Shown: piece by piece, positions 23,820-38,030 of the stretch
Position numbering within the stretch: the first letter of the stretch is position 1
How the letters are laid out: the number at the start of each line of letters is the position of its first letter
From: Litoditis marina
Taxonomy: Eukaryota; Nematoda; Chromadorea; Rhabditida; Rhabditidae
Reading direction: 5' to 3'
NCBI GenBank assembly: GCA_964036275.1
Contig: OZ038433.1
Span: forward strand, 29,371,485-29,435,484
DNA: 64,000 nucleotides
The notes under the pieces: model-generated
What the model saw: only the letters and a program-made list of their open reading frames with translations
What the model was told of the DNA's origin: nothing
Databases searched by the model: none
Program-made: the position numbers and the translations under genes

Positions 23820-24723
23820 TCACATTTTTCTTGCTCAGTCCAAATAGATTAGTATTACATTCTCGAATTTATCTTTTTTATTATTAGACAGATTATAAAT
23901 TGCACTGGTTTAAATAATAATGAGAAAGTGTCATATTTCGCGGTTTGAGATTCTACGACAGTCTTTTTTTATTACCGTTGCACTGAGCAAGGCATTATGG
24001 ATATTTATTTTACTTAGATTGTGTATGTTTGTTGATGGTGATAGCAGCATCAAACTCGTTCAACCTGTGATCTTAATGTTTTTCATAACACTTTCAAGTT
24101 AGTTACCTTAGTCAAAACCAGTGTGATGTCTAGTACCAGATTCGTAGAATCGATTACATGATACCTGTGTAAGGTATTAGTTGTGATAAGGTCACTGGCT
24201 TTCACCTTACCGATACTGTTTTCACGGTTAGTTTTCTGGGCCTACTTTCGGATTATGCTCAATTTTTGTTTCATTCTGCTGGCGGTGCTTGATAAGTATC
24301 TCATTTTAGTATCATGCCGCTGTTTGTTTGTTTATTTGTTGAGTGTATGCTCATGTTTTCTGTACATCTATTGATCTCTCACAGTAATGCATACTATTCA
24401 TTTATAACACTGTTCTGTTCTGCGCTACCTTTCACTCGTGATTTCTTTCATTCCCGTGCTACTTTGACAGACAGCTCTACCATCAAATTTACTTTTACTC
24501 GTGTAAGCATTTCAGCTAGGTAGTCCGGTTTATTCTTGTTATTTTTTTATTACTAATTTCTTACAGTTCGGTCTAGAAAGGCCTTTGTAGGTATACCCTG
24601 GTGGAATAATTAGTGTAATATAGTTAGTAATGATCAAAGGAATGATCTGTTGAATAATAGGCCATTGTGATTTTTCTTAAAACTGTTTGTATGATAGAGA
24701 ATTGAATTTTATTTATCCGTTCG

Positions 24724-24729
24724 AATAAA
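24724..24729 (+). terminator. Poly(A) signal for the BICRA-like gene
   Basis: AATAAA about 905 bp after the stop codon, followed by a T-rich stretch. No closer canonical signal was found, so a long 3'UTR is likely. The convergent rps-11 transcript ends within about 200 bp. Confidence 0.5.
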
Positions 24730-24897
24730 TTATTTTTTGATTATTCGAAGGACACCTCGGATGCCACATAGGTCTTCTTAGGACAATCGCATATGAACTG
24801 CACAATACCAACCGCCAGTGACCTCGATATCATGAGCATTAACGGAATTAATGTGTAAAATATGTATGTTTTGAGAGAACTTATCCAGTCAGTTTTG

Positions 24898-24903
24898 TTT
24901 ATT
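24898..24903 (-). terminator. Poly(A) signal for rps-11
   Basis: Plus-strand TTTATT, i.e. AATAAA on the minus strand, about 95 bp after the rps-11 stop codon. This fits a short nematode 3'UTR. Confidence 0.6.
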
Positions 24904-24996
24904 GTATAACAGAAAGAACAAACAAGACTTCATTCAACAGCTCGAAACAATTAAAAGAAATACGAGACCGAAGAACTTCATCCATAACAACGCATC

Positions 24997-27451
24997 TTAG
25001 AACTTGTTGAATCCCTTCTTGGAGGTAGCCGACTTGTTCACCTTGACGACGTTAAAGCGCACCGTCTTCGACAGAGGGCGGCACTCTCCAATGGTGACAA
25101 GATCTCCAGGGGCAATATCTCTGAAAATACATGCATTCTATAACGGAACAGAGGAATCTGCCCACCACCTTGGCCAAACATAAGTGGAGGAACCGCGTCG
25201 CGGGGGACGATTGCACATTTTCCTCATCTGAGTGATGACCATTTTTTAAATACTCCGGAGTAATATATCGAGCAACTCAGAACGTGCTTGGCTGTGTTAC
25301 AGTATTTTACTGCACCAGTAAAATACAGCATGATGGGAATACAAATCAATTTGTTGCCGTTTCGACTGAAAAATACAGTATTTTTCCGAACTGTTTGAAC
25401 TAAACGCAATTTCGTTAAATACAGGGCCTGTCGGAGAAGTCAGTAAGTGTTACGTGAACTGCGCCGCACAGACTTGAAGGGTTGGCCTAAAAAGTATGAC
25501 GAGAGCTGAGATCGTCCAACTACTACATACAAGTGGGGATAATATGCAAACACAACAAAAATGTTGTACTTCGGCCGCCTCTCCCATGCAAGAGAAATCT
25601 TCTTGGGAAAAATCGTGTACTAGTATGCGACGACAAGTGGGATCACCTTGAACAAGCCCAGAAAATTGGAAAGTAGGCACAATGGCCGCCTATGTAACGA
25701 TTAGGTTCAAGACTCCCCCCCCCAAAAAAAATATCTACATTGTATGGGACTAAACTTATCATTTTTTTATAAAAATGCCAATCCCTGTGCTTGACTACAA
25801 TCGGGCCTAGCTCACCATTTCTATGAAAAACCTCTTCAGAAGCTTGCTGATCTAGCATACAAGATTAACAATGCACATATTTACCTGAAGGCAGGAGAGC
25901 AGTGAGCTGGCACGTTCTTGTGTCTCTTCTCAAAACGACGGTACTTCTTGATGTAGTGCAAGTAATCACGTCGGACGACAATCGTTCTGGTCATCTTGTT
26001 CTTGAGGACAACACCGGTAAGGATATTTCCGCGGATAGCGCAGTTTCCAGTGAATGGGCACTTCTTGTCGATGTAGATACCATCAATTGCCTAAAAAATC
26101 ACATTGATAAACGCCTATGATAATCACCACTCAACTCATTAAGAGTACTCCGTAACTTTGGCGTCAATGACGGGAACCGACTAAAACGCGAAAACAGTCG
26201 AAAACCGCGCCGACTGTCGGAAATCCTGAATCAGGACCGACTTGTCGCGACAGCGGCTAATTTTTTATGAAAATTTGCTTTTCACCGGTAAATTTCTCAA
26301 AATTGGATAAATTCAATAATACCTTCATATTTTCACATTCTACATGATGATATTCAACAATTTCTTCTAATTGTCTATCCTACTTCATTTATTGTCAATT
26401 TAAAGTAGTAAATGAGTGATTTTCTGTTTCTGTCGCGACAAGTCGGACCACTCCAACTGTCGGTGCACCGTCATTGACCGGTAGGTTTGCTGAGTAGTAA
26501 AATAAATTCTAAGTTTGATTTTTCTGCCCAAAAAGACTGCAGCAAGACCACAAATGCAGCATTTGTATTTCATTCACCTACAAATATTTATCAAATTTCC
26601 TACAAAGTACAAAAACCGAACAGGTCGCACGCTGTGAGGATGAAGAAATTCCAAACATATCATTGTTGATTAATTTCACTTGACGTTTCTAGCTGTTCGA
26701 CAAAATAGTACGTTTTCCGTCACGGATAGATAAGATTTAGACTGAAGAGCTCGTACTGTCTATAAGCCGGTCAACCTTGTGATCACAAAGGAATTGAAAT
26801 CATCGAAACTAAACAAACTGAAAACTCTTTACACTAATTGAGAAAAACAGCTTCGAATTCACAAGCAGGCATGACGAAACGATGTAATTTTACGGGAATT
26901 ATTTTTACATGGTACAAAAACAGATTCAGCCGTTTATCTCAAAAAACTTCATACTACAGTATTCAAATGTAGCGAAAGTTGAAATAAATCAAAAGCTTTT
27001 GTCAAATTAAAAAAAAACTATCGGCGCATGAATTAGTCGAAACGGTCTATTGAACTGTTGGGAAGAGGTAAAATTTTTGAATTAATAAAAGTGGCATGTG
27101 TAAGTCAACTATCATATCGAACGCTCTCAACACCCGCAGACTTGGATGTACAACTTCATTATATCTAATGGTTCGAGATTATTGTCGTAAAATGACTGTC
27201 GGCAAATGCAAAAATAGTACATGCGCCATTTAGCTTGTACATAATATTTTTTTTGCAGAAATTATGAACGAGTTTTAAAAAAAAGAGACAGATTCAAACG
27301 CATATCAACTAACCTCACGGGGAGTCTTGAATCCAAGACCAATGTTACGAACATAACGAGGGGCCTTCTTAACTCCAGAGAGCATGCGCTCCTTGTTGTT
27401 AAGGTTGATGGTAGGTTGCTTCAGAAACGCTCTCTCTGTTTGCTCAGCCAT
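24997..27451 (-). CDS. rps-11: 40S ribosomal protein S11 (uS17)
   Basis: Structural protein of the small ribosomal subunit. Three exons on the minus strand, 27451..27314, 26090..25885 and 25120..24997, join to 468 nt and 155 residues, the usual nematode length. The start [19 protein letters not shown], the core [51 protein letters not shown], and the end TSKKGFNKF are near-identical to Caenorhabditis RPS-11. Introns are large for a ribosomal protein gene: intron 1 is 1.2 kb and hosts an ACTCCGTAA-type element (26147-26495). The gene is convergent with the BICRA-like gene. Identification is essentially certain. Confidence 0.97.
26147..26495 (+). repeat. ACTCCGTAA...TTTGCTGAGT element, copy 2 (uninterrupted)
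   Basis: 349-bp copy of the element at 4543-5168, inside rps-11 intron 1. It has subterminal inverted blocks (CCGACTGTCGG; CTGTCGCGACAAGTCGGACC). It contains the intact 'tcaatttaaagtagtaaatg' stretch that is split by a MITE in copy 1, so it serves as the empty-site reference. Confidence 0.75.
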
Positions 27452-28511
27452 GGTGGCTTCCCAGGTTCTGAACCATACAAGTATATACAATGAATGAGTT
27501 ATACGTGAAAACAAAATGGAAAGCAAAATAACAACGTTAAAACGTAACAACTTAATCCGTAATTTACAGAGAATATATATATATATTTACTTCATTTGGT
27601 CGGAAAGGTGAAGAAAAACGGGGATATGCGGATTTTGTTGATTGAAAAGTACACCACTACTAACAAATATAGTAACCAAACAGCTCTATTTCGATTGCTT
27701 ATCTGGATTGAATCAAATAGTTAGATTTTCAAGATTCCTATTATAGTTACATACAACAAAAATCGAGAAAAACCCAAAAAATTAATAGGAAATTCAGTTA
27801 AAACGGCCAAACCTTGATGATCATGGGGTTACTGTAGGTGCGATTAACAGGGCGTTCGTTGCAGGACCTTTTAAGACAAACGCCGCATTCTTCAGTTGCA
27901 ATAAACAGATACAAACAAATACTAATGTATCTTATGATAATAATACTTGTTTAATAAATCACTTGGATACGATAAATGCAATAAAAGCGTGTTTTATTTC
28001 AGGCTTCTTCATTTTTCAATCCAAATTGTTGCATTTCCGATGGAATAAAGTCTTAATATATATCCAGTGGTCTCGAATTCGATTAAAAACACAACTTTCG
28101 TACCTGCGAATTACCAAGCGTTGAATTCTACATGTAATCAGGTTTTTTGGTAACCTAACCGATTTTCTGTAACCCTTTTAACACTCTGATATACCCCATA
28201 TTGTTTTACATGTAATTTAGAATTTAGTGTTATATTAATACTTTATTCCGTGGAAAAGCGAGGGGTAACGAAAAAGAAAACAGCAAAAATGAAAGCACAA
28301 CAAGGAGAAACAGAACAGAACATAATTGAATCTATATCGTAGAGCTCATCGCGAAGATCATTGTTTTGCGAAAAAAGATGTAGGCCCAGAGTCGGTCTTT
28401 GAAGAAAATACCAAATCTGAAAAAAAGCTAAATCGAAAACCTGGTTTTAGAAGATCGACTAGACTTTATGTTTCATTAGGCACACGAAATAAGATGTTAC
28501 CGAAAAAGACG
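27452..28511. other. Upstream region of rps-11, no gene seen
   Basis: AT-rich. A 45-bp block at 28138-28185 ('ggttttttggtaacctaacc') resembles half of the GGTAACC palindrome at 30568-30812. I see no convincing exon. Confidence 0.4.
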
Positions 28512-28720
28512 TCAGCAACATTCTCGGAACTGTCCGAAATCGTTAGGAGGAAGATCAGAATGATCAATCAAGTTTCGCAATTGAGAGTCTGGTTGTCTGA
28601 AGACGTTATATTCCCTTCGAATGAGACCATCGAACCCCATGCTTTCCCTCAGAGCAGAACGTGGTGTTTTTAAACGAACAATATGTTTCTTAATTAGTGA
28701 AATGATTCATTCATAGTTCT
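28512..28720 (-). CDS. Unidentified minus-strand open frame, possible exon or pseudogene
   Basis: The minus-strand frame reads LIKKHIVRLKTPRSALRESM, then GFDGLIRREYNVFRQPD and ends ...NDFGQFRECC before TGA. The composition looks protein-like. The opposite strand also has a 115-codon frame (28326-28673), so at most one is real. No family is recognised and no partner exon was found. Confidence 0.2.
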
Positions 28721-29217
28721 CGAAATTCCCATTCAGGCTGATCGATTCACTGGGATGTTTTTCCTTATCTTCTAGTTCTTTGAAAAGTTAAAATTTCGCT
28801 ACACGGCTGGTCTGTTTTGTACAGGAGCAAAAATGAGGCCGGTGAGGCCGCAGAAAGGCTGAATTGTTCGTTTTAGATCAGTAAATGATTTTTTTCTCTC
28901 GCAGAAATTTGAAAGCTAGTTGAAAACTTGAAAACTAAAAATTTGAAAACTGCATTCAGAGCATTTGCGTGAGTAAAAGTTTTATCCCAACTTTTGAAAG
29001 AAAGAAAAAACACAGCTGTACGTTCAACAAAGTATTTGATGTCACACTCTATAATTCAGTTTACCCATCCGTAACCCACTACAATGATCGATCAAATACT
29101 TGAAGGGGGTTTCATTACAAAGAAAGGTTTGAATGAGTAATAACAATTGATAATAGTAATAAAAGTGGAGAACAGTATGAAGAAATATCGAGCCCTAAAA
29201 AACTTGTTCAATACCCA

Positions 29218-30470
29218 CTCTGAAACCATTCGTCCAGCAGATTGTGCGGGACTTTGACCTTGTCTTTCTCTACTAGACGTTCTGGTAGCCAAAACTCCCG
29301 GAGAATCTGCCAGATCACCGGAAGGTCGCCAATCTACCAGACAAAAGAGAATGACCACACTTCCAAAATTTAACCTTTTTAATGGATGAATTGTTTCGTA
29401 ATAAAATATGAATAGAATAAATGTTCATATACAATAAGACAATAACATTTCAAAATACAATCGGAATGTGAAAATGATTAAAAAATAAAAATTATCACAA
29501 TAATCACTTCAAACTATTTCACGTCGAACAGATATCAAACATAATAAATTGTTTGCCATAAAAAAAGCGTCCAAAAACTAGAATACAATTACTTAGCTAA
29601 CATTTGCCCTATCAATCCTACTGAGAAGCACAACTGGGGGTCAACACATATTGAAAACAAACGTAGGAGAAACAGGTATAAATAACGACGACACGTGTAG
29701 ATGTACTAGTACTGAATGAAGATCCTTGCTCACCATAACAACACATTGTAGGACTTACCACAAACACTCTACTATAGATTACTAGTTTATAGAAAGAGAT
29801 AGCAAACTTAATAAAATCACAAATAATCATGAATTCCAGACTCATTAATCTGAGTCACCACACTAATTTCCACGAAGAGTCACTTTGAGGTGGAGCTTTC
29901 TATCCGGTAGATGACTATTGTCCTATAGTACAGGAGCTCCATTGAGTTCCATTGAAAACTACAGTACAGAAATCTGAAATGAACCGTGATAAGATGAAAC
30001 CAAACAATAAAGAAGAATCAAACGAATTCTAAATCGGATCATCAACATAATGAAGAATTTATTATCAAATGTGTGCAAACTGATAGAAATTTGAAACCAG
30101 AGAAAGTTTGGAGAATTATTAGACTTTAATAACTAATTTTTACCGATTTACATTAAAAACATGAAGTTTTGACCGATCTGACTATTGCATGAGAAAACAG
30201 AACTAGGAACCAACTGATATTGTATCAACAAAACTATGCTCACATTTTCAATAAGAGAAACCATTAGAAAACAAACAAAAACGGAAAATAACGCAAGATG
30301 ATGACGAGCAAAATTTTCGAAAAATCAATGATGAACCGGTAAATGAAAGACGCCGGGCAAGCGCAAACCATGAGTGTCCCCGCCAATCTGCTAGAAAAAA
30401 TTTCAAAGCTGGACAATCTGGTAGAATTTTGGGAAGTCCCGGACAATCTGCTAGACGAATGGTTTCAGAG
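29218..30470. repeat. 1.25-kb element with 35-bp terminal inverted repeats
   Basis: The left end (29218-29252) and right end (30436-30470) are inverted copies with about two mismatches, starting CTCTGAAACCATTCGTC and containing AGCAGATTGT. Further 'aatctgctaga'/'aatctaccaga' subterminal copies sit just inside. The interior shows no transposase-like frame. Inferred non-autonomous DNA transposon; superfamily unknown. Confidence 0.6.
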
Positions 30471-30567
30471 CACTCGAAAGTGCCACATGTTACTGTAAAC
30501 AGTCATAATGCTTATAACACACATTTGATATTTGAACACACCTTATATCTATAGGCCAATTCTACAA

Positions 30568-30812
30568 CTAACCGGGTTTTTAGGTAACCTAACCCTTTTT
30601 TGGTAACCTTTTTTCAGGTTACTTAGTGGGTAACCTGAAAGTAACCTAAAACTGAAATCCGGTTACCGTTCAAAGTAACGGTAAAAACCACATTTTTCGT
30701 TAGAAAAACAGGTAACCGGTTTTTCATTTTAGGTTACCACCCGGTTACCTACTGAGGTAACCTGAAAAAAAGGTTACCAAAAAAGGGTTAGGTTACCTAA
30801 AAACCCGGTTAG
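30568..30812. repeat. GGTAACC-rich long palindrome (foldback element)
   Basis: The outer arms ('ctaaccgggtttttaggtaa' ... complement) pair over more than 50 bp. Many GGTAACC/GGTTACC heptamers are repeated within both arms. A single-stranded copy would fold into one long hairpin. Non-coding. Confidence 0.75.
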
Positions 30813-30935
30813 AATTCACCATATCTATAATCTGCCGCAACTTCCAGAGAGAAAAAAAAACAATATTTGCCGCAATCGTTAAATTTATAACATAACAAAG
30901 TAGAACAAAACCATGCAAGATCATTTATTAGTCAA

Positions 30936-32753
<1,818 letters not shown>

Positions 32754-33272
32754 CCTGTAAGAACTAAAAGTATTATGACAAAGAAGCTCCAATAGCCCTC
32801 TACAACAAGTGGTGAAATGTTCGATTGAATTTTTGCCGATGAACTCACATAGATTACGAAAAAAAATTATTCACTCAGCGGTGTGTAGTGTGGCGCTCTC
32901 ACTGTCCATGTCTACTTGGGCAGCGTGTCAATAAAATTTCAAGGTTGTTTTTCCAACATAATTGCTAATTTTAAAATCAAGGCTAACTTCTGTGAACGGT
33001 TCTTAACGTTTGCTAATTCTGAAAAGCAGGCATTGGGCAATTCGCATGTGTGCTATAGGAAACTCAGCAGACATGACGTTGACTATATCCCATGCCGTTT
33101 ACTTGTATTACACTCTTGTTAATAGTTCACCCAGAAACAATTGATCGGTGATAGAAGTTCAAACATTCCTCGCGAAGGTTTCTTTGAAATAAGTCATGAA
33201 TCTCATGGAGCAAGGAAAAAAAATTGTGTTTTTCAAAAATTTGGAACAAAACTGCGAATCAACTTGAGCCAC

Positions 33273-33825
33273 TTATTTCGAGAAATGAAACTGTAATGTA
33301 GTGTTTGTTCCTTCTTCCTTATATGATACTTTTCCATTCGGAAGCATGACGAATTTGATGATTAACTCCTAATTAAGAAAATCATCATCCAATCGGAACG
33401 TCATTTTGTATAAACTGGAATGTGAGCCAAACACCAAACTTGGAATAAATGGTTGTTTCAATTGCTAAAAAGAAAAACATTTTCTAATCCGACCTCCTGC
33501 AGGAAAATTCTCACAAAAGTTTAGAACACTGAGCAAAAGCTTGTATATTAGATTTTAAAGAAGACAGGTTTTTTTATGGTTTCTCACGTTTGCTGGATTT
33601 TGGTACCCAGACTGTGGCTATGGAATTCGAACTCATAAGGTTTCTAGAATCTTAAAAATGAATAACACTGTTTGAATGATCATTCTTACTGTCATATTAA
33701 CTGCTGAAAACAACAGTTTCATTTCCTACCTCAACATCAAGTTACCCAACAACGTTTCTCTGGGCTGTGAACTCTGCTCTGGAACATTCACATCGTACTT
33801 CAATGAATTTGACTTTTCCACTCAT
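33273..33825 (-). CDS. Hypothetical small protein, exon structure uncertain
   Basis: Exons 33825..33746 and 33643..33588 join in phase with an exon starting at 33464. They give MSGKVKFIEVRCECSRAEFT, then SIATVWVPKSSK, then IETTIYSKFGVWLTFQFIQN. A following block (about 33370..33273), ELIIKFVMLPNGKVSYKEEG with a stop at 33273-33275, can be joined only through an unusually short intron of about 31 nt or across an in-frame stop. TAGCAG 10 nt before the ATG could be a trans-splice site. Alternating hydrophobic residues suggest beta strands. No family is recognised; it may be a decayed gene. Confidence 0.3.
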
Positions 33826-36395
33826 TTCTCGTTTCCTGCTAGGCTTTAAGACGTACTTAGAAAGTTTTTATATTTCTATCAGCATTTTCTTGATTTTTTG
33901 TACGTAACTCGTTCTCGGTGTACATTACGTAATTTATGAAAAAACAGAGGAAGATGAAGATGAAAAAGTTATATGTTCATCATTAAGTTTTCAACCTCTA
34001 TAAGATGGAACTGCTGGATCAAAGGTCAAAACTGGAGAGAAATGGTCTCTTAAACCAAGCTGATTAGCGTCACAGTGAAAATGTTCAAGTTCGGGTATGT
34101 ATTTAATGGCATTAGGCAGTTTTTCTCATTTTAAATTTCTCAGGTGTTGATGACTATCGAAACACAATAGAATAAATTTTTCAGATTCGAAAATTTCAGA
34201 TTATAGGGAAATGGTCTCTTTACTGAATTTTCATAGCATTCGCTGTTCACGTTCATGTCTCCAAGATTTACAGATCAAGGTGGCTAATCCTGCTTGGTAT
34301 TATCCACCTGCGGCACATAATACGGAACTATACTATAGGAACGTACACTACTAGTTAAACGCTCAGTGATACGTGACTAATTTGAGAAAAAAACCTATGA
34401 GGTTTACGTGAATATTGCGTTTAGCTCTAGCATACTAAACAGTTTCATTACCACGCTTGGTATTTTGTGCACAGCAGAAGGGTAAAACACGGTGGTTGCT
34501 TTCACCTATTCGTTACGACGACATCTGTCATGTTTTCTGTTCATTTTTATATTTCTCGAACGTTTCCGAATCAGATGTTCTAGCTTAGCTGATAGATACT
34601 GATGAAATATTCAAGTTATCAACTTATCTGCAGGAAGAGTTCATCGAACACTCAATGAATCACACAAAAACACGTTCTGAAACTTTTTTGTACAACAATT
34701 TATCGAGCACGCTTTGTTGGTGATGACCATCTTTTCACATGAAACCCCTGTTCTCACACCGGTTCCGCCTCGTTCTGTATTTCACAAGGTAGCCTGTTCT
34801 GAACCAAGTAGTTACGATAGTGTTCCCTACCCCACTGTGCTTGAAATTTGATTGAAATTTGAATGTTTTCTGAATTTGAATGTGTACCGCTTTGCAACAA
34901 AGATCAATCTGAATCCTGAGGTTGATTTGCAGGGAATATGGCGGCTACCATCGCCCAACCCACAGTCTCCTGTAACATACGCTCATTCTTCGAATCAACA
35001 TCCCCGTATAGTAGGTGCCAAATTTACGAATTTATGTCTCCAGTCGGAATCGAAGCTGCGAGCAAAATTTTTGCAGCAGGGCGCTAACCACTGCGCTATT
35101 AGAGTACATACCCGGCCAGCCTTGGAATAGAAGACATGTGTGCGTACACAGCAGAAAGTGAGATATACAGTACCCTCCCGCTTTTCCGTTGGCGACGACT
35201 ATAATAGTGTGAAATGTACGAGACCGATGTTGTAATCAAGGTGCCGGTGTAATTCAGAATACGTAATCCTGCTGGTCGTTGATCGAAATATAAATATATG
35301 ATGTCAGTATAATTCGGGGATTGGACGTGAATAGGTGACATATATATCACTTCCGGATAGCCTTATCGAACTGAGCTATGCTTCATCTTGCTTAATAGGG
35401 TATGCATAGGCATAGCCAATAACAATGTTGACTCAACAATATATAAAAGTCTTATATTTGTTTGGAGCAGAAATATGTGATATCATACTACTAGCTATAG
35501 CGAAACTCGCCAACAGTTCAGATCGAGTATGCCTAAAAGGACCGTAACTAAAATTAAATACATGAAATTTCACAAAAATGAACAAGTAATACATTCTGTT
35601 TGAAAAAAAGACAGTCCCACTAACAGAACAAATCTAGTGAAAAACTGCATAACTCCGATGCAAAAATTGAGCCAACAAGATTTGGGTTACTGTAATGTAG
35701 CAGTCCTAATTTCCGCACAGACAATTATGTGCCATAGCTTCAATTGTGGTAATTCTGAAATTGTTTTGAGAAGAGTTTTCCCTGATTTTTTTTGTGAGAG
35801 CACAGTCGCTCCTGGAACAACACACAAAACTCTTGAATTTTCCAAAAATGTAAACAGCCTTGATTCGCAAACTGTACATGGTGCACTTCGCCGAACTGTT
35901 TCACATAGAAGAAGATAAAAAAACGCAAAATTTTCTAGGTTTTTCAGAATTTCAGTATCGCTCTGATTTCCGTAAATGTTATGTTATAGTACCGGTCGTT
36001 TCACAGAGAATTGCAATTGACATGAAAAATTTATTTTAATTATAGTCAAACAAATCAAACAAACAAATTAAACTTTGTACAACAAATCTACAAGTAATGA
36101 AAAACAATGAAAATCAAGACGATTTAAATAGGAACACGTGAACGCAATTTGGTCTGAAGGCAAGATAGTTTTTGAAGGGAAATGTTCAGTTTAGTTTGTA
36201 ATTCTTGCCATAGGTGTTGAACGAAAAGTATTCAGATAGAAAAAACCGAAATATGTTCAATTCTTAGCGAAAATAGGGTTTCAACATCATAAATGTAATA
36301 TCATAGAAGGGTTACAGGAGAATACCTCACCAACTTCTTCTGACAATTTTTAAGTTCGTGAGATTCGACAATGTGGAAGTTTGGTACGGCATTTT
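33826..36395. other. Intergenic DNA without recognised genes
   Basis: AT-rich. The only structured element noted is a tRNA-like repeat around 35000-35215. A minus-strand 'aacattttcactgtga' near 34060 resembles the last exon of the ttr paralogues, but no flanking TTR sequence is present. Confidence 0.4.
35000..35215 (-). repeat. tRNA-related SINE-like repeat, copy 1
   Basis: The minus strand contains an A-box-like TAGCGCAGTGGTTAGCGC and a degenerate B-box-like segment. A downstream body ('gagatatacagtaccctccc') is shared with 55865-56060. The two copies align over about 190 bp, so this is a dispersed repeat rather than a functional tRNA. Confidence 0.55.
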
Positions 36396-37491
36396 TTATA
36401 AAACTATATACTTGACTCCGTCACGTCGTTCCAAAAACTTTCGGATGATTTCTTTGGTTGGGAATCGATCTCTGAACCAGCATTGAATGGGAGAGAAGAA
36501 GCAGTTGCGATCTCCTTGTCGGGTTGGTCTGAAATGTTATGAAACTGTTTACTAGGATGGGGTTGTACGAGTTTGTGAATAGGAAACAGCATTGCTACTG
36601 ATACTCCTGCAATAAACATAACGAAACTTTCCAATGAGCAGGAGCATCAAGTTTGTCAGAATGCTCTCGAACACTCTTTATATTTGTATGAATCAAATGC
36701 TGAACTGCCTAATAGTTCTGATATTGTTTACGTAGTTACTGAGTGCAATAATTGTGTCCATACTACTGTAGCAGTCTCGGTAGGCATGAAAGCGATTATA
36801 GTTTTGCATGAATTTCAGGGTATAATTTGAGATCGTGGTCAGGCAGCGTTCCAAAATTACAAAAACCAGTAAATTTCGTTCTGGTCTATATTTTCACCAC
36901 TGTTCTAAGTACCGTACACTTTTTCACCATTGTCAATCCTTATTTCCAACAAGTTCAATTGAATTTTTGCATTTATTATGCGAGAACCAAGCTGGATGGT
37001 CCACAATATTCCTACTGAGGCTCCTACAGTACATATTCGAATTTTTCATTGACAGTTTTCAGAGTAAACTTCACATTGGGCGAAAAACTTTGAAACAATT
37101 ATTGTTTTAGAAAATCAGAATTGAATGTTATTTCTTCCAGACTACATTCATATGATCATGAAGGGTGCGAGTTCCTAATGTAGAAGTCTCAGCGCGAATG
37201 GTGTCAACTATAGCTCACAAAACACCTAACGTTCTACAGTAATCTACTCAAATTTTTTGAAGGTCGTGTTTTTTTAAACTGTAGAATAATTCGAACAGTC
37301 TTTCTCACAGGGAATATGTACTGATTGAAGAAAACATGGTAACCTTTTCGATATAACTTCAGTAATCATTCTGTATTAGTCTCAGTGGAAACGAAAAATA
37401 CTATATAAACTCACGCATATGAAGATCTGTGGGCACCAGCTGATACCAGCAAGACTGTAGCGACAACGAAGAGAAGACGAGAGAGGAACAT
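36396..37491 (-). CDS. Candidate allatostatin-C-like neuropeptide precursor
   Basis: Two exons, 37491..37415 and 36528..36396, join in phase to 69 residues. Exon 1 is a clear signal peptide (MFLSRLLFVVATVLLVSAGA). Exon 2 encodes GDRNCFFSPIQCWFR near its start. Arthropod allatostatin C peptides have a disulfide ring C-YFNPIS-C-F. Here the spacing (six residues), the Phe, Ser/Asn, Pro and Ile positions match, and single arginines flank the segment. The remaining tail is basic and ends ...GVKYIVL. AST-C peptides act as secreted ligands of somatostatin-like GPCRs. Cautions: there is no dibasic processing pair directly before the ring, and the same DNA has a competing 76-codon frame (36634-36404) that also begins with hydrophobic residues. 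Confidence 0.5.
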
Positions 37492-37893
37492 ATCTTATAT
37501 GGTAATGAGGAAAAAGCAGAGGTTCTGTCTTTTATTTAGATTAGAATGTGCACATCACGGATTATGCAATCCCGGAATTGGCACAAATACGGTGATTATA
37601 CAGTAGAGAACATTGGTGTAATCCCCCTAACACCCTCATTATCGGATTTTCTTTAACTTATCTATCATAGCATGAAAAACCTGTACATTCTCCCGCAAAT
37701 AGTGTCAGTAACGGGAAAACGTGAAAAAAAGGAATAATTCTCAACTTCAGCACGTTTCTGACGATGTGTTTTGTAAATATTGTATCCAAGTTATTCTGTG
37801 TTTAGTTTTTTCTTTCTCGTTTAGCGCACCTCGTAGTGCATCAAATAAATAAATAAAAAATAAATAAATAAATAAAAATATGCATGAAGAGTT

Positions 37894-38030
37894 ATACTAG
37901 AAGTCAATTGAATACTCACGTCAAGTTAGCAATCTAATAGGGAATCGTTTATTTTTCCATTGCTCGTTTCTGAGTTCTGCTGTGTTTGACATGTTTCACG
38001 TGACTGTGCGATTGAATAACAGCATAGTGG
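37894..38030 (+). repeat. Dispersed ~130-bp CACGTGA MITE
   Basis: Full-length copy: 'tactagaagtcaattgaata' ... 'cacgtgactgtgcgattgaa'. It lies upstream of the allatostatin-like gene, immediately after an AAATAA-type simple repeat (37840-37880). Confidence 0.7.

Noticed and set aside
22301..24523. Telomere-like or rRNA segments
   Set aside because: No TTAGGC arrays or rRNA core sequences were seen anywhere in the window. G/C runs belong to MITE-type elements.
34040..34100. Third transthyretin-like gene
   Set aside because: Only about 16 bp resemble the last ttr exon. No signal peptide, DPNDKL or CIRxTEY exon is nearby.
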